Source: Clostridia bacterium
GTDB taxonomy: Bacteria > Bacillota > Clostridia > Oscillospirales > QAKW01
DNA length: 46,768 nt
Direction: 5' to 3'
Assembly: GCA_017436525.1 (NCBI GenBank)
Contig: JAFSCX010000041.1
Span: forward strand, 1-46,768
Under the pieces are notes generated by a model, which did not search any database, was not told the DNA's origin, and worked only from the letters and a program-made list of their open reading frames with translations. The translations under genes and the position numbers were made by a program. Numbering within the stretch: the stretch's first letter is position 1; every line of letters begins with the position of its first letter. Positions 18,740-28,211 of the stretch are shown piece by piece.

Positions 18740-21700
18740 ATGGCAAAAAGAGAAGATATTAAAAAGATTTTGATTATCGGAAGCGGCCCTATCATCATCG
18801 GGCAGGCTGCCGAATTCGACTATGCGGGCACCCAAGCCTGCCTTGCCCTGCGGGAAGAGGGGTATGAGGTTGTCCTTTGCAATTCAAACCCCGCTACTAT
18901 TATGACAGATACGACGATCGCAGATAAGGTCTATATGGAGCCCCTCACTTTGGAATATGTGGCAAAGATTTTGCGCTATGAGCGCCCCGATGCCATTGTG
19001 CCCGGTATCGGCGGGCAGACCGGCCTGAATCTGGCCATGCAGCTTGAGAAAAAAGGAATTCTCAAGGAGTGCGGCGTAGAGCTTTTGGGCACCAGCAGCG
19101 AGAGTATTGAGCGGGCAGAGGATCGGGAGCTCTTTAAGGAACTTTGCGAATCCATCGGCGAGCCGGTCATCCCTTCTGAGATCACCTATTCCTTGGAAGA
19201 GGCCAAAGCGGCTGCAGCGCGGATCGGCTATCCTGTCGTATTGCGCCCTGCCTTTACCTTAGGCGGGACCGGCGGCGGTTTTGCTTATAACGAAGCAGAG
19301 CTGGAGGAGATCGGTGCCAACGCCTTTAAGCTTTCTCCCGTTCATCAGGTGCTGATTGAAAAGAGCGTAAAGGGCTATAAAGAAATTGAATTTGAGGTCA
19401 TGCGGGATTCCAATGATACCGCTATTACGATCTGCGGCATGGAGAATGTGGACCCTGTAGGGGTCCATACCGGCGATTCTATCGTTGTGGCTCCCATCCT
19501 TTCCTTGAGCGATGAGGATCTTCATCGGCTCAATTCCAGCGCCATCAAGATCATTCGTGAGTTGAAGATTGAAGGCGGCTGCAATGTGCAGTATGCTCTG
19601 AATCCCGAGACCGGCGAGTATTATCTCATCGAGGTCAATCCCCGCGTTTCCCGCTCTTCTGCCTTGGCTTCCAAAGCCTCCGGCTATCCCATCGCCAGAG
19701 TAACGGCTAAGATTGCAGTGGGCATGGCGCTGGAGGAGATCCCCGTAGCGGGCGGCAATGCCGCCATCGAGCCTCGGCTGGATTATATTGTAGCAAAATT
19801 CCCTCGCTTCCCCTTCGATAAATTTGCCTCTGCTCCCAATACTTTGGGGACGCAGATGAAGGCCACCGGCGAGGTAATGGGCATCGGCTCCACCTTGGAT
19901 GAGTGCTTCTTGAAATCAGTCCGCTCTTTGGAGACGGGCGTATGCCATGTGCATCTTGCTCAATTCGATCATATGAGCAAAGAAGAGCTCTTTGATTATA
20001 TCAAAGAATTCAAGGCGGATAATATTTATGCCATTACCCAGCTGATCCGCTTGGGTGTCAGCGTAGAAGAGCTTCATGAGGCAACCAAGATCACCGAGCT
20101 TTTCTTGGAATGTCTGGAGCGGATTGTAAAGATGGAGAATCTTTTGAAGGAAAAGAAGGGGGACGAGAAGACCCTTCGTGCCGCCAAGCAGATGGGCTTT
20201 TCCGATCCCTTTATCGCCCGCCTTTGGGAGTGCGATGAGCTTTCCATCTATCAGCAAAGAAAGGCGGCCGGTATCACCCCCGTATTCCGTATGGTAGATA
20301 CCATGCATACCGGCAAATATATTGCCTATCTCTATTCTTCTTATATGGGCGAGAATGATTCTCGGCTGACCGATAAGAAAAAAATCGTGGTATTGGGGGC
20401 AGGCCCCATCCGTATCGGGCAGGGCGTGGAATTTGATTATTCCACCGTCCATTCGGTGCAAACCATCAAAAAGGAAGGCTATGAGGCCATCATTATCAAT
20501 AATAACCCCGAGACGGTTTCTACCGACTATACCACAGCCGATAAGCTCTATTTTGAGCCCCTGACCCCCGAGGATGTAATGGCGATCCTTGATTTTGAGC
20601 AGCCGGAAGGGGTAGTGGCTTCTCTGGGCGGCCAGACCGCCATCAATTTGGCAGAGCCTTTGATGAAGCGGGGCGTGAAGATTATCGGCACCGATTGCGA
20701 GGCCATCGATAAAGCGGAGGACCGTAATCAATTTGATCAGCTTTTGGAAGAGCTGAATATCCCCCGCGCCAAGGGCTATACCGTTACCAATATCGAAGAT
20801 GGCATCAAGGTGGCCAATGAGATCGGCTATCCTGTCTTGGTGCGCCCCTCCTTTGTATTGGGCGGCCGCGCCATGCAGATTGTGGCAAAGGACGAGCATC
20901 TGCGGCAATATCTGAAAACGGCTGTAGAGATCGATGAGGATAAGCCGGTATTGGTGGATAAATATATCCAAGGTAAAGAGGTTGAGGTCGATGCCATTTG
21001 CGATGGCAGAGATGTCTTTATCCCCGGCATTATGGAGCTGGTAGAGCGGACCGGCGTGCATAGCGGCGATTCCATCAGCGTCTATCCCACCTTCTCGGTC
21101 TCCGATAAGGTGAAGGGAATCATCTTGCAATATACCAAAAAGCTGGGCCTCGGAATCGGCATTATCGGGCTTTTCAATATCCAATTCATTGTCGATGCAA
21201 ATGATAATGTATTCATCATCGAAGTAAATCCCCGCTCTTCCCGTACTGTCCCCTTCCTCTCCAAGGCAACCGGCTTCAGCCTTGCCGATATTGCTACGGA
21301 GGTAATCTTGGGCAAGACCTTGAAGGAGCAGGGCATCTTCGATCTGTATGCCGCCGAAAAAGAGCGCTATTATGTAAAGGTTCCCGTATTCTCCTTTAAT
21401 AAGATCAAGGGCTTGGATGCTTATCTCTCGCCCGAAATGAAATCTACCGGTGAGGCCATCGGCTATGATGATAAGCTCTCCCGCGCAATGCAGAAGGCAT
21501 TGATTGCTTCGGGCATGACCTTGCAGAATTACGGTACGGTCATTGTAACCCTTGCGGATGAAGATAAAGAAGAGGCCCTTCCTTTGGTTCGCCGCTTCTA
21601 TAATATGGGCTTTAATATTGAGGCCACCATCGGGACAGCGAACTTCCTGAAGAAAAACGGAATCCGCACCAGAGTGCGGGGCAAGATCTCCGAAGGAAGC

Positions 21701-21916
21701 GAGGAAATTTTGGAATCCATTCGCGCAGGCTATGTCAGCTATGTGATCAATACCCGCGCCATTCTTTCCGGCGTCCATTATGAGGATGGTGTACCCATCC
21801 GCCGCTGCGCCGTAGAAAACGGGGTTACCCTCTTCTCCTCTTTGGATACGGTTCGCATTGTGCTGGATGTATTAGAGGAAATTACCAATAAAGTTTCGAC
21901 CATCGACGCAAAATAA
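18740..21916 (+). CDS. carB: Carbamoyl phosphate synthase large subunit
   Basis: This large subunit makes carbamoyl phosphate from ammonia, bicarbonate and two ATP. The two homologous ATP-grasp halves are evident: IGSGPIIIGQAAEFDYAG near residue 13 and the repeat LGAGPIRIGQGVEFDYS near 555, each followed by an ENVD/EVNPR-type Mg site (IEVNPRVSRSSAL and IEVNPRSSRTVPF). The C-terminal allosteric MGS-like domain starts around 935. At 1058 residues it is full length. The glutaminase partner carA is not next to it and is nowhere in this window, unlike the usual carAB pairing. An AAAGGAGAG site precedes it and pyrK follows after nine bases. Confidence 0.97.
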   Translation: MAKREDIKKILIIGSGPIIIGQAAEFDYAGTQACLALREEGYEVVLCNSNPATIMTDTTIADKVYMEPLTLEYVAKILRYERPDAIVPGIGGQTGLNLAMQLEKKGILKECGVELLGTSSESIERAEDRELFKELCESIGEPVIPSEITYSLEEAKAAAARIGYPVVLRPAFTLGGTGGGFAYNEAELEEIGANAFKLSPVHQVLIEKSVKGYKEIEFEVMRDSNDTAITICGMENVDPVGVHTGDSIVVAPILSLSDEDLHRLNSSAIKIIRELKIEGGCNVQYALNPETGEYYLIEVNPRVSRSSALASKASGYPIARVTAKIAVGMALEEIPVAGGNAAIEPRLDYIVAKFPRFPFDKFASAPNTLGTQMKATGEVMGIGSTLDECFLKSVRSLETGVCHVHLAQFDHMSKEELFDYIKEFKADNIYAITQLIRLGVSVEELHEATKITELFLECLERIVKMENLLKEKKGDEKTLRAAKQMGFSDPFIARLWECDELSIYQQRKAAGITPVFRMVDTMHTGKYIAYLYSSYMGENDSRLTDKKKIVVLGAGPIRIGQGVEFDYSTVHSVQTIKKEGYEAIIINNNPETVSTDYTTADKLYFEPLTPEDVMAILDFEQPEGVVASLGGQTAINLAEPLMKRGVKIIGTDCEAIDKAEDRNQFDQLLEELNIPRAKGYTVTNIEDGIKVANEIGYPVLVRPSFVLGGRAMQIVAKDEHLRQYLKTAVEIDEDKPVLVDKYIQGKEVEVDAICDGRDVFIPGIMELVERTGVHSGDSISVYPTFSVSDKVKGIILQYTKKLGLGIGIIGLFNIQFIVDANDNVFIIEVNPRSSRTVPFLSKATGFSLADIATEVILGKTLKEQGIFDLYAAEKERYYVKVPVFSFNKIKGLDAYLSPEMKSTGEAIGYDDKLSRAMQKALIASGMTLQNYGTVIVTLADEDKEEALPLVRRFYNMGFNIEATIGTANFLKKNGIRTRVRGKISEGSEEILESIRAGYVSYVINTRAILSGVHYEDGVPIRRCAVENGVTLFSSLDTVRIVLDVLEEITNKVSTIDAK

Positions 21917-21925
21917 GGGGATATT

Positions 21926-22657
21926 ATGAAACAAGGAATTTATACCATCCTGCGAAATGAAAAGATCGCCAAGGATGTTTATCTGATGGTATTGGCGGGG
22001 GATACCTCTGCCATTACCGCTCCCGGCCAGTTTGTCAATATCTTATTGGCAGGTAAATATCTGCGCCGCCCCATCTCCATCTGCGATTGGGATGGGGAGC
22101 GGATTACCTTGATCTATAAGGTGGTAGGCGGCGGGACTGAGCAGATGGCGGCCCTTTCTCAAGGGGAGGAGCTGGATCTGCTGGTGGGGCTCGGAAATGG
22201 ATATACCACCGAGAAATGCCCCGAAAAGACCCTGCTGATCGGCGGCGGTGTTGGGGTGCCGCCTCTCTACGGCCTCTGCAAGCGCTTGATCGCCGAGGGG
22301 AAAAAGCCGCAGGTGGTGCTGGGCTTCAATACGGCCGAAGAGGTCTTTCTGAAAGAAGAATTTGAAGCGCTGGGCGCAGCGGTTACCGTAGCCACTGCCG
22401 ATGGCAGCATGGGCATCAAGGGCTTTGTAACTGATGCCATGAAGGCGCTTTCCTTCGATTATTTCTGCACCTGCGGGCCCGAGCCCATGTTTCGCGCAAT
22501 CGAAGGGATGGTGCAGGTGAGCGGCCAATATAGCTTTGAGGAACGAATGGGCTGCGGATTCGGCGCTTGCATGGGTTGCTCCTGCAAGACGAAGTATGGC
22601 TATAAGCGGATCTGCAAGGAAGGGCCGGTTATGGAAAGGGAGGAAATCATATGGTAA
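21926..22657 (+). CDS. pyrK: Dihydroorotate dehydrogenase B, electron transfer subunit
   Basis: This iron-sulfur flavoprotein passes electrons from the PyrD FMN to NAD+. The FAD-binding segment YLRRPISICDWDG, the NAD-binding loop LLIGGGVGVPPLYGLC and a C-terminal [2Fe-2S] cysteine cluster (CGFGACMGCSC...C, residues about 210-230) are all present. Its 243 residues are normal. The last seven bases overlap pyrD. Together with PyrD it makes the NAD-dependent type 1B enzyme typical of Gram-positive bacteria. Confidence 0.96.
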   Translation: MKQGIYTILRNEKIAKDVYLMVLAGDTSAITAPGQFVNILLAGKYLRRPISICDWDGERITLIYKVVGGGTEQMAALSQGEELDLLVGLGNGYTTEKCPEKTLLIGGGVGVPPLYGLCKRLIAEGKKPQVVLGFNTAEEVFLKEEFEALGAAVTVATADGSMGIKGFVTDAMKALSFDYFCTCGPEPMFRAIEGMVQVSGQYSFEERMGCGFGACMGCSCKTKYGYKRICKEGPVMEREEIIW

Positions 22658-23562
22658 AGACGAACGTTTGCCTTTGCGGCGTTGAAATGAAGAATCCCAT
22701 TGTCCCGGCCAGCGGCACCTTCGGTTTCGGCTATGAATTTGCAGAGCTTTATGATATCAATGTATTGGGTTCCCTCTCTTTTAAGGGGACCACATTAGAG
22801 CCTCGTTTTGGGAATCCTACCCCTCGTATTGCCGAGTGCAGCGAGGGCTTGCTCAATGCGGTAGGTTTGCAAAACCCCGGCGTGGATCGTGTGCTCTCCG
22901 AGGAGCTTCCCAAGCTCAAAGCTTGCTTCCAAGGCCCCATTATGGCTAATGTGAGCGGATTTTCTTTGGATGAATATCGGGAGACGGTGAAAAAGCTGGA
23001 CGCCGAAAAGCAGATTGCTTGGTTTGAGGTCAATGTATCCTGCCCCAATGTCCATGGCGGCGGGATGAGCTTCGGCACCGATCCCAAGGCGGCCGCTTCT
23101 GTAACGGCTGAGGTAAAAAAGGTAACCGATAAGCCCATCATTATGAAGCTGACCCCGAATGTTACGGATATTGTCAGCATCGCGAAAGCCTGCGAGGAGG
23201 CAGGCGCCGATGGCATCAGCCTTATTAATACCCTTTTGGGAATGCGGATCGATCTGAAAAAGAAAAAGCCCATCCTTGCCAATAAAATGGGCGGATTCTC
23301 CGGCCCCGCCATTATGCCGGTGGCGCTGAGAATGATCTATCAGGTCTATGACGCAGTGAAAATCCCCATTGTGGGAATGGGCGGCGTATCATCGGCGGAG
23401 GATGTGATTGAAATGATGCTGGCAGGGGCAACCGCTGTGGAAGTGGGGGCTGCCAATCTCAGAGATCCCTTTGCGGCAAAGAAAATCGCAGAGGATCTGC
23501 CGAGGGTAATGAAAAAATACGGGATCGAGGATCTTGGTTCAATTATAGGAGGAGCGCACTAA
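22651..23562 (+). CDS. pyrD: Dihydroorotate dehydrogenase B, catalytic subunit
   Basis: It oxidises dihydroorotate to orotate using FMN. The TIM-barrel enzyme starts with VCLCGVEMKNPIVPASGTFGFG. The active-site base is the Cys in NVSCPNVHGGG, marking class 1B (class 2 enzymes have Ser). FMN phosphate loops GMGGVSSAEDV and AGATAVEVGAANL follow. The 303-residue length is typical. The start lies inside the pyrK stop region after GGGAGGAAA, and its stop overlaps the pyrF start as TAATG. Confidence 0.96.
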   Translation: MVKTNVCLCGVEMKNPIVPASGTFGFGYEFAELYDINVLGSLSFKGTTLEPRFGNPTPRIAECSEGLLNAVGLQNPGVDRVLSEELPKLKACFQGPIMANVSGFSLDEYRETVKKLDAEKQIAWFEVNVSCPNVHGGGMSFGTDPKAAASVTAEVKKVTDKPIIMKLTPNVTDIVSIAKACEEAGADGISLINTLLGMRIDLKKKKPILANKMGGFSGPAIMPVALRMIYQVYDAVKIPIVGMGGVSSAEDVIEMMLAGATAVEVGAANLRDPFAAKKIAEDLPRVMKKYGIEDLGSIIGGAH

Positions 23563-24266
23563 TGGGTAAGGACGTAATCATCGCTTGCGATTTTGCAAGC
23601 AAGGAAGAGACATTGAACTTTCTGGATCTTTTCAAGAAGGAAGAGCGTAAGCCCTTCTTGAAAATCGGCATGGAGCTTTTTTATGCTGAAGGCCCTGCCA
23701 TTGTAAAAGAGTTGAAGGCAAGAGGCCATAAGATCTTTTTGGATCTGAAGCTTCATGATATTCCCAATACGGTGAAAAAGGCCATGGCGGTCCTTTCCCG
23801 CTTGGATGTGGATATGACCAATCTTCACGCTTCCGGCACCATCTCTATGATGGAAGGCGCCTTGGAGGGCTTAACCCGCCCCGACGGCAGCCGCCCCTTG
23901 CTGATCGCGGTAACCCAGCTTACCTCTACCGATCAGGAGCGGATGGAGCGGGATCTTTTGATTAAAGAGCCCATCGATCAGGTGGTAATGCATTACGCCT
24001 CCAATGCGGCAAAGGCCGGCTTGGATGGAGTTGTCTGCTCTCCTTTGGAGGCAGGAAAGGTGCATGATACCTGCGGCAAGAATTTTCTCACGGTTACCCC
24101 CGGTGTCCGCTTTGCGGATGGGGATGTAGGCGATCAAAAGCGGGTGATGACTCCCGAGCAGGCGAAGAAGATCGGAAGCGACTATATTGTAGTCGGTCGG
24201 CCCATTACCGCCGCAGAGGATCCTGTAGCCGCATATCGCCGCTGTGTCAGTGAATTTGTGGATTGA
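23562..24266 (+). CDS. pyrF: Orotidine-5'-phosphate decarboxylase
   Basis: It decarboxylates OMP to UMP, the last step of the pathway. The family's catalytic Asp-Lys-Asp array lies in FLDLKLHDIPNTV (about residues 60-70), and the phosphate-binding end VVGRPITAAEDPVAAYR is intact. At 234 residues it is the compact group I form found in Bacillota. It starts on the last base of the pyrD stop codon, so translation is probably coupled. Confidence 0.96.
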   Translation: MGKDVIIACDFASKEETLNFLDLFKKEERKPFLKIGMELFYAEGPAIVKELKARGHKIFLDLKLHDIPNTVKKAMAVLSRLDVDMTNLHASGTISMMEGALEGLTRPDGSRPLLIAVTQLTSTDQERMERDLLIKEPIDQVVMHYASNAAKAGLDGVVCSPLEAGKVHDTCGKNFLTVTPGVRFADGDVGDQKRVMTPEQAKKIGSDYIVVGRPITAAEDPVAAYRRCVSEFVD

Positions 24267-24277
24267 GGAGGAGAAAA

Positions 24278-24931
24278 ATGGAAGGCTATAAAAGAGAGTT
24301 TATTGAATTTTTAGAGGGTGCCGGAGTGCTGAAATTCGGCGATTTCACAGCCAAGAGCGGCAGAAAGATCCCCTATTTTATTAATGCCGGCATGATCAAA
24401 ACCGGTGAAGAGATTGCAAAATTGGGCGAATTTTATGCCAAGGCCTATTTTGAAAAGGTCGGCAATAAGAAGACGGTGCTCTATGGCCCTGCCTATAAGG
24501 GAATTCCCATCGCGGTATCCGTATCGGTTGCTCTTGCCAAAGAGGGCTTGGATGTTCCTTTCTTTTTCAATCGTAAGGAAGCAAAGGATCATGGCGAAGG
24601 CGGTATCTTTGTAGGCTATGTGCCTGCTGCAGGGGAAGAGATTGTCATTGTAGAGGATGTCATTACCGCAGGCACCGCTATTCGCGAGAGCATGGCCAAT
24701 CTTTCTACCCTTGAGGGCGCCAAAGTGGCTGCCACCTTTGTCATGGTAGATCGTAAGGAAAAGGGCCAGGGCGAAAAGGGCGCTATGCAGGAAATTGAAG
24801 AGCAATTCGGCTTCCCCGTCTATTCGGTGGTAGATGTCTATGATATCATCGAGTATCTGGAAGAGGATGAAAAAAATGCAGAGAATGTGGCCAGAATCAA
24901 GAATTATCTGGCTGTTAACGGTGCGAAATAA
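24278..24931 (+). CDS. pyrE: Orotate phosphoribosyltransferase
   Basis: It joins orotate to PRPP to form OMP. The PRPP-binding signature [15 protein letters not shown] is near residue 120, and [19 protein letters not shown] matches the orotate-binding N terminus. I start at the ATG after AGGAGGAG, giving MEGYKREF and 217 residues; a TTG five codons upstream would lie within the ribosome site. The stop and the pyrB start overlap as TAATG. Confidence 0.95.
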   Translation: MEGYKREFIEFLEGAGVLKFGDFTAKSGRKIPYFINAGMIKTGEEIAKLGEFYAKAYFEKVGNKKTVLYGPAYKGIPIAVSVSVALAKEGLDVPFFFNRKEAKDHGEGGIFVGYVPAAGEEIVIVEDVITAGTAIRESMANLSTLEGAKVAATFVMVDRKEKGQGEKGAMQEIEEQFGFPVYSVVDVYDIIEYLEEDEKNAENVARIKNYLAVNGAK

Positions 24932-25848
24932 TGAGAAGTCTGATTGATATTTTAGAGCTTTCCGTAGAAGAGCTGGATGAGCTGATCGCGCTGGCTGAGG
25001 ATATTATTGCAAACCCTGCAAAATATCAGGAAAGCTGCCGCCATAAAAAGCTTGCCACCCTCTTTTTCGAGCCCTCCACCCGTACCCGCCTCTCCTTTGA
25101 GGCGGCGATGTATGAGCTGGGCGGGGATGTCCTTTCCATGTCCAGCGCAGGCAGCTCTTCCGCCGCAAAAGGGGAGAGCGTGGCAGATACCGCGAAGACC
25201 GTCAGTTGCTATGCCGATATCATCGCTATGCGCCATCCCAAAGAGGGCGCACCGATGGTTGCGGCCATGAATGCCGGCATCCCTGTCATCAACGCGGGCG
25301 ACGGCGGCCATAATCATCCCACTCAGACCCTTGCCGATCTTCTGACCATCTGGCGGGAAAAGGGAAAATTCACGGGGCTGACCATCGGCCTTTGCGGCGA
25401 TTTGAAATTCGGGCGTACGGTCCATTCGTTGATCGCAGCGATGGCAAGATATACCGGCAATCGCTTTGTATTGATCTCGCCCGAGGAATTAAAGCTGCCC
25501 AGCTATGTAAAGAAGGATATTCTGGAGAAAAACGGAATTGAATATATCCAAACCACCGATTTGGAAAAAGCCCTTCCGGAGCTGGATATCCTTTATATGA
25601 CCCGTGTGCAGCGGGAGCGTTTCTTTAATGAAGAGGATTATCTGCGGCTGAAGGATAGCTATATTCTGACCCCCGAAAAGTTAAAGAAAGGGAGGGCGGA
25701 TCTTTCGATCCTTCACCCCCTGCCTCGCGTAAATGAAATCAGCGTAGGGGTCGACGCCGATCCCAGAGCGGTCTATTTCAAGCAGGTGCTGAACGGAAAA
25801 TATATGCGGATGGCGCTGATTCTGAAGCTTTTGGAGGTGGAAGTATGA
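24931..25848 (+). CDS. pyrB: Aspartate carbamoyltransferase catalytic subunit
   Basis: It condenses carbamoyl phosphate with aspartate. The carbamoyl-phosphate loop [14 protein letters not shown] (about residues 45-58), MRHPKEGAP, the [11 protein letters not shown] motif and HPLPRVNEI near the C terminus are all seen. Its 305 residues match the E. coli-type catalytic chain that pairs with a regulatory chain, and pyrI indeed follows with an ATGA overlap. Confidence 0.97.
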   Translation: MRSLIDILELSVEELDELIALAEDIIANPAKYQESCRHKKLATLFFEPSTRTRLSFEAAMYELGGDVLSMSSAGSSSAAKGESVADTAKTVSCYADIIAMRHPKEGAPMVAAMNAGIPVINAGDGGHNHPTQTLADLLTIWREKGKFTGLTIGLCGDLKFGRTVHSLIAAMARYTGNRFVLISPEELKLPSYVKKDILEKNGIEYIQTTDLEKALPELDILYMTRVQRERFFNEEDYLRLKDSYILTPEKLKKGRADLSILHPLPRVNEISVGVDADPRAVYFKQVLNGKYMRMALILKLLEVEV

Positions 25849-26261
25849 AGATCGATTCCATAAAAAACGGTTTTGTGATCGACCATATCACCGCCGGTCG
25901 GGGCATGGAGATTTATCGCCTTTTGAAGTTGGATAAGCTTTCCTGCCCCGTGGCCATTATTCAGAATGTCCTCAGCAATAAGATGGGCAGAAAGGATATC
26001 ATCAAAATCGATGGCGATATCCAACTCAATACAGAGATCCTCGGCTATGTGGATCCCGATGTTACGGTGGATATCATCAAGGATGAAAAGCTGGTGGAAA
26101 AGAGAAGAATTGCATTGCCTGAAAAATTGACCAATGTAATCTTCTGCAAAAATCCTCGCTGCATCACCACCACCGAGCAGGAGCTGCCCCATATTTTTAA
26201 TCTGACCGATAAGGAAAAGCGGATTTACCGCTGTATCTATTGCGAAACCAAGCATGAATAA
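25845..26261 (+). CDS. pyrI: Aspartate carbamoyltransferase regulatory subunit
   Basis: This chain confers CTP/ATP allosteric control on PyrB. The N-terminal effector domain has the [19 protein letters not shown] pattern, and the C-terminal zinc domain has four cysteines in CKNPRC...CIYC (about residues 103-134). Length 138 is slightly short of E. coli PyrI (153) but all parts are present. Control of the operon may therefore be largely at the enzyme level, since no PyrR attenuator is visible upstream of pyrC. Confidence 0.95.
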   Translation: MKIDSIKNGFVIDHITAGRGMEIYRLLKLDKLSCPVAIIQNVLSNKMGRKDIIKIDGDIQLNTEILGYVDPDVTVDIIKDEKLVEKRRIALPEKLTNVIFCKNPRCITTTEQELPHIFNLTDKEKRIYRCIYCETKHE

Positions 26262-26296
26262 AAAAGAGCCTCATCAAGCGATGAGGCTCTTTTTTA
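26261..26296 (+). terminator. Intrinsic terminator of the pyr operon
   Basis: Arms AAAAAGAGCCTCAT and complement (14 bp) with a 6-base loop end in TTTTTT, directly after the pyrI stop codon. Confidence 0.9.
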
Positions 26297-26346
26297 GATA
26301 AATTTACCAATCAGTATGGCTGATTCTTTAGCAATTTGACGTGCTT

Positions 26347-26367
26347 ATGTTACATTAATGTTACATT
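26347..26367 (+). repeat. Tandem 10-bp direct repeat upstream of the serpin promoter
   Basis: ATGTTACATT occurs twice with one base between, so the period is 11 bp, one helical turn. The unit itself is partly palindromic (TGTTACA). It ends 13 bp before the -35 box, a usual place for an activator or repressor site. Confidence 0.5.
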
Positions 26368-26379
26368 TTCCCAAATCGC

Positions 26380-26407
26380 TTGCATTGAAATGGGGGCGTG
26401 CTATAAT
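26380..26407 (+). promoter_or_regulatory. Promoter of the serpin gene
   Basis: TTGCAT (26380-26385) and perfect TATAAT (26402-26407) are spaced by 16 bp, 24 bp upstream of the start codon. Confidence 0.65.
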
Positions 26408-26430
26408 AAAATCAAAGGAGGCGATAGAAG

Positions 26431-27654
26431 ATGAAAAAACGCTCAATGATCGCAATTCTCATGATTTTTGCATTGGGAATCTGCGGATGCCAAAAGGCAT
26501 CTTCCGTAGAAGAACTTACCGCATCCATTGAAAAGCGAGAAGTGGAAAAGGGAATCTTGGACGAGGATTTTTATAAAGATCAACTGGGTTTTTCATGGGA
26601 ACTTTTCCAAAGAAGCGCAAAGAGCGGAGCAGAGAATGTTTTGATTTCTCCTCTCTCTGTCGCCACCGCTCTTTCTATGGCGGCAAACGGTGCAGATGGG
26701 AAGACAGGGGAAGAATTTCTTTCTGTCTTGAGAGCAGACACCGGCGAGCAGTTGAACACCCGTTTATATTCTTGGCGCAAGGCTCTTGAGAGTGAAGGGG
26801 AGGTAAAGTATCGGGATGCCAATTCCATCTGGATTCGGGATCTTCCGGAGCTTGAGGTTCAGGAGGGCTTCTTGCAGGATAATGTGAGCTATTATGATGC
26901 GGAAGTATTCAAAGCGCCCTTCAATAAGGCAACCTTGGCAGAGATCAACGGTTGGGTAAAAGAGAAGACGGATGGCATGATCCCGAAATTTTTAGAGCAT
27001 CTGGAAGCGGAAGGGGCTTTAATGCTGATCAATGCCATTTCCTTTGAGGGCAAATGGAAAGCTGAATATAAGGTAGTGCAGGATCGGAGTTTTACTGCTC
27101 TTGATGGGGAGCGGCAGGATGCCAAAATGATGTGCTCCACCGAAGGGACCTATCTTGAAAATGAGAGCGCTATCGGCTTTTTGCGCCCCTATAATAATCA
27201 ATATTCCTTCGGCGCTCTTCTTCCCAAAGAAAAGGATGGATTTGAGCAATATATCCAGAATCTCACCGCCGAAGAATTCGGCTCCTTTATCCGCAATAAG
27301 CAATATCTCCCGGTAGATGCCGCTTTACCTAAATTCAAGAGGGAATATAGCCTTGAATTAAATGGGCTTTTGAGCGAGATGGGAATGCCCTCGGCCTTTT
27401 CTATGGAGCAGGCGAATTTTTCGAAAATAGCGGAATTGCCTTTGTATATCTCCCGTGTATTGCATCAAACTGCCATTGAGGTGGATGAGCAGGGGACAAA
27501 AGCCTCGGCTGTTACAGGCTTGGGAATGAATGGGGGCTCCTCTGCGCCGGCAGAGAAAAAGCAGGTGAATCTGAATCGCCCCTTTATCTATTTTATCCTT
27601 GATAATAGTACGGATCTTCCGATCTTTATCGGTACAGTTACTTCTTTGAAATAA
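26431..27654 (+). CDS. Lipoprotein serpin (serine protease inhibitor family)
   Basis: This is a secreted, membrane-anchored serpin. An N-terminal signal ends in a lipobox-like ICGC with Cys20 as the likely lipidated residue. The serpin core follows: NVLISPLSVATALSMAANGADGKT, LINAISFEGKWK, the hinge EQGTKASAVT and the family's C-terminal RPFIYFILDNSTDLPIFIGTV. At 407 residues it is full length, and the hinge's small residues suggest an inhibitory serpin, although P13 is Lys instead of the usual Glu. Counting from the hinge, P1-P1' falls near Gly-Ser in the loop GLGMNGGSSAP. The family inhibits serine or cysteine proteases by a suicide mechanism; the target here (for example a host elastase or an own protease) is unknown. 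A GGAGGCGA site precedes the start. Confidence 0.9.
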   Translation: MKKRSMIAILMIFALGICGCQKASSVEELTASIEKREVEKGILDEDFYKDQLGFSWELFQRSAKSGAENVLISPLSVATALSMAANGADGKTGEEFLSVLRADTGEQLNTRLYSWRKALESEGEVKYRDANSIWIRDLPELEVQEGFLQDNVSYYDAEVFKAPFNKATLAEINGWVKEKTDGMIPKFLEHLEAEGALMLINAISFEGKWKAEYKVVQDRSFTALDGERQDAKMMCSTEGTYLENESAIGFLRPYNNQYSFGALLPKEKDGFEQYIQNLTAEEFGSFIRNKQYLPVDAALPKFKREYSLELNGLLSEMGMPSAFSMEQANFSKIAELPLYISRVLHQTAIEVDEQGTKASAVTGLGMNGGSSAPAEKKQVNLNRPFIYFILDNSTDLPIFIGTVTSLK

Positions 27655-27655
27655 A

Positions 27656-27683
27656 AAGGAGCAACGCCAAGGCGTTGCTCCTT
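27656..27683 (-). terminator. Terminator between convergent serpin and hpf genes
   Basis: Arms AAGGAGCAACGCC and complement (13 bp) enclose two bases. The U tract lies on the minus-strand side (TTTTTAT), so it best serves hpf but may also stop the serpin transcript. Confidence 0.8.
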
Positions 27684-27695
27684 AAATATTAGGGC

Positions 27696-28211
27696 TTAGT
27701 TTTCGCTGCGGATCAAGCCGTATTGCCCGTCCTTGCGGCGGTAGACTACGCTGATCCGATCGGTTTCGCTATCTAAGAACATAAAGAAATTATGGTCCAG
27801 AAGATTCATCTGCATAATGGCTTCATCCAGATCCATCGGCCGCAGAAAGACCTCCTTGGTCCGCACCAGGTTATAATCCTCTTCCCCCTCTTCCCAAGGA
27901 TCAAAATCAGGCGCATCCTGATATAGCGCCTTGGTAAGGCGGGTTTTATTTTTGCGCACCTGCCGGATCAGCAGATCAATGATTTCATCCAAGGCAAGCA
28001 TTTTATCAACGGCACTGCGCTCCCCGCGGAAGAGCATGCCGTGGTCCATTACCGTTACCTCGACAGTAACCTCCTCCCGAACGACGGTGAATGTGATGGC
28101 CGCCTCCGCTTCCTGGGTGAAGAATTTATCAAGCTTTAATAATTTGCGCTCGATGGTTTGCTTTTCTTTTTCGGAAAGGCTCAGCTTTTTGGTAACATAC
28201 GTCGTTTTCAT
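27696..28211 (-). CDS. hpf: Ribosome hibernation promoting factor, long form
   Basis: Long HPF dimerises 70S ribosomes into inactive 100S particles in stationary phase or stress. The N-terminal S30AE domain covers about residues 1-100, a linker follows, and the C-terminal dimerisation domain has the diagnostic LVRTKEVFLRPMDLDEAIMQMNLLDHNFFMFLDSETDRISVVYRRKDGQYGLI-like core. The 171-residue length is that of the long form of Gram-positives. An AAGGAGGT site is present, and a TATAAT box lies about 55 bp upstream (28266-28271, minus strand) without a convincing -35 box. It is convergent with the serpin gene. Confidence 0.95.
   Translation of the reverse strand: MKTTYVTKKLSLSEKEKQTIERKLLKLDKFFTQEAEAAITFTVVREEVTVEVTVMDHGMLFRGERSAVDKMLALDEIIDLLIRQVRKNKTRLTKALYQDAPDFDPWEEGEEDYNLVRTKEVFLRPMDLDEAIMQMNLLDHNFFMFLDSETDRISVVYRRKDGQYGLIRSEN

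Noticed and set aside
19916..21778. Long open frame (620 codons) opposite carB
   Set aside because: It is a shadow of the carB reading frame with no RBS or family features.
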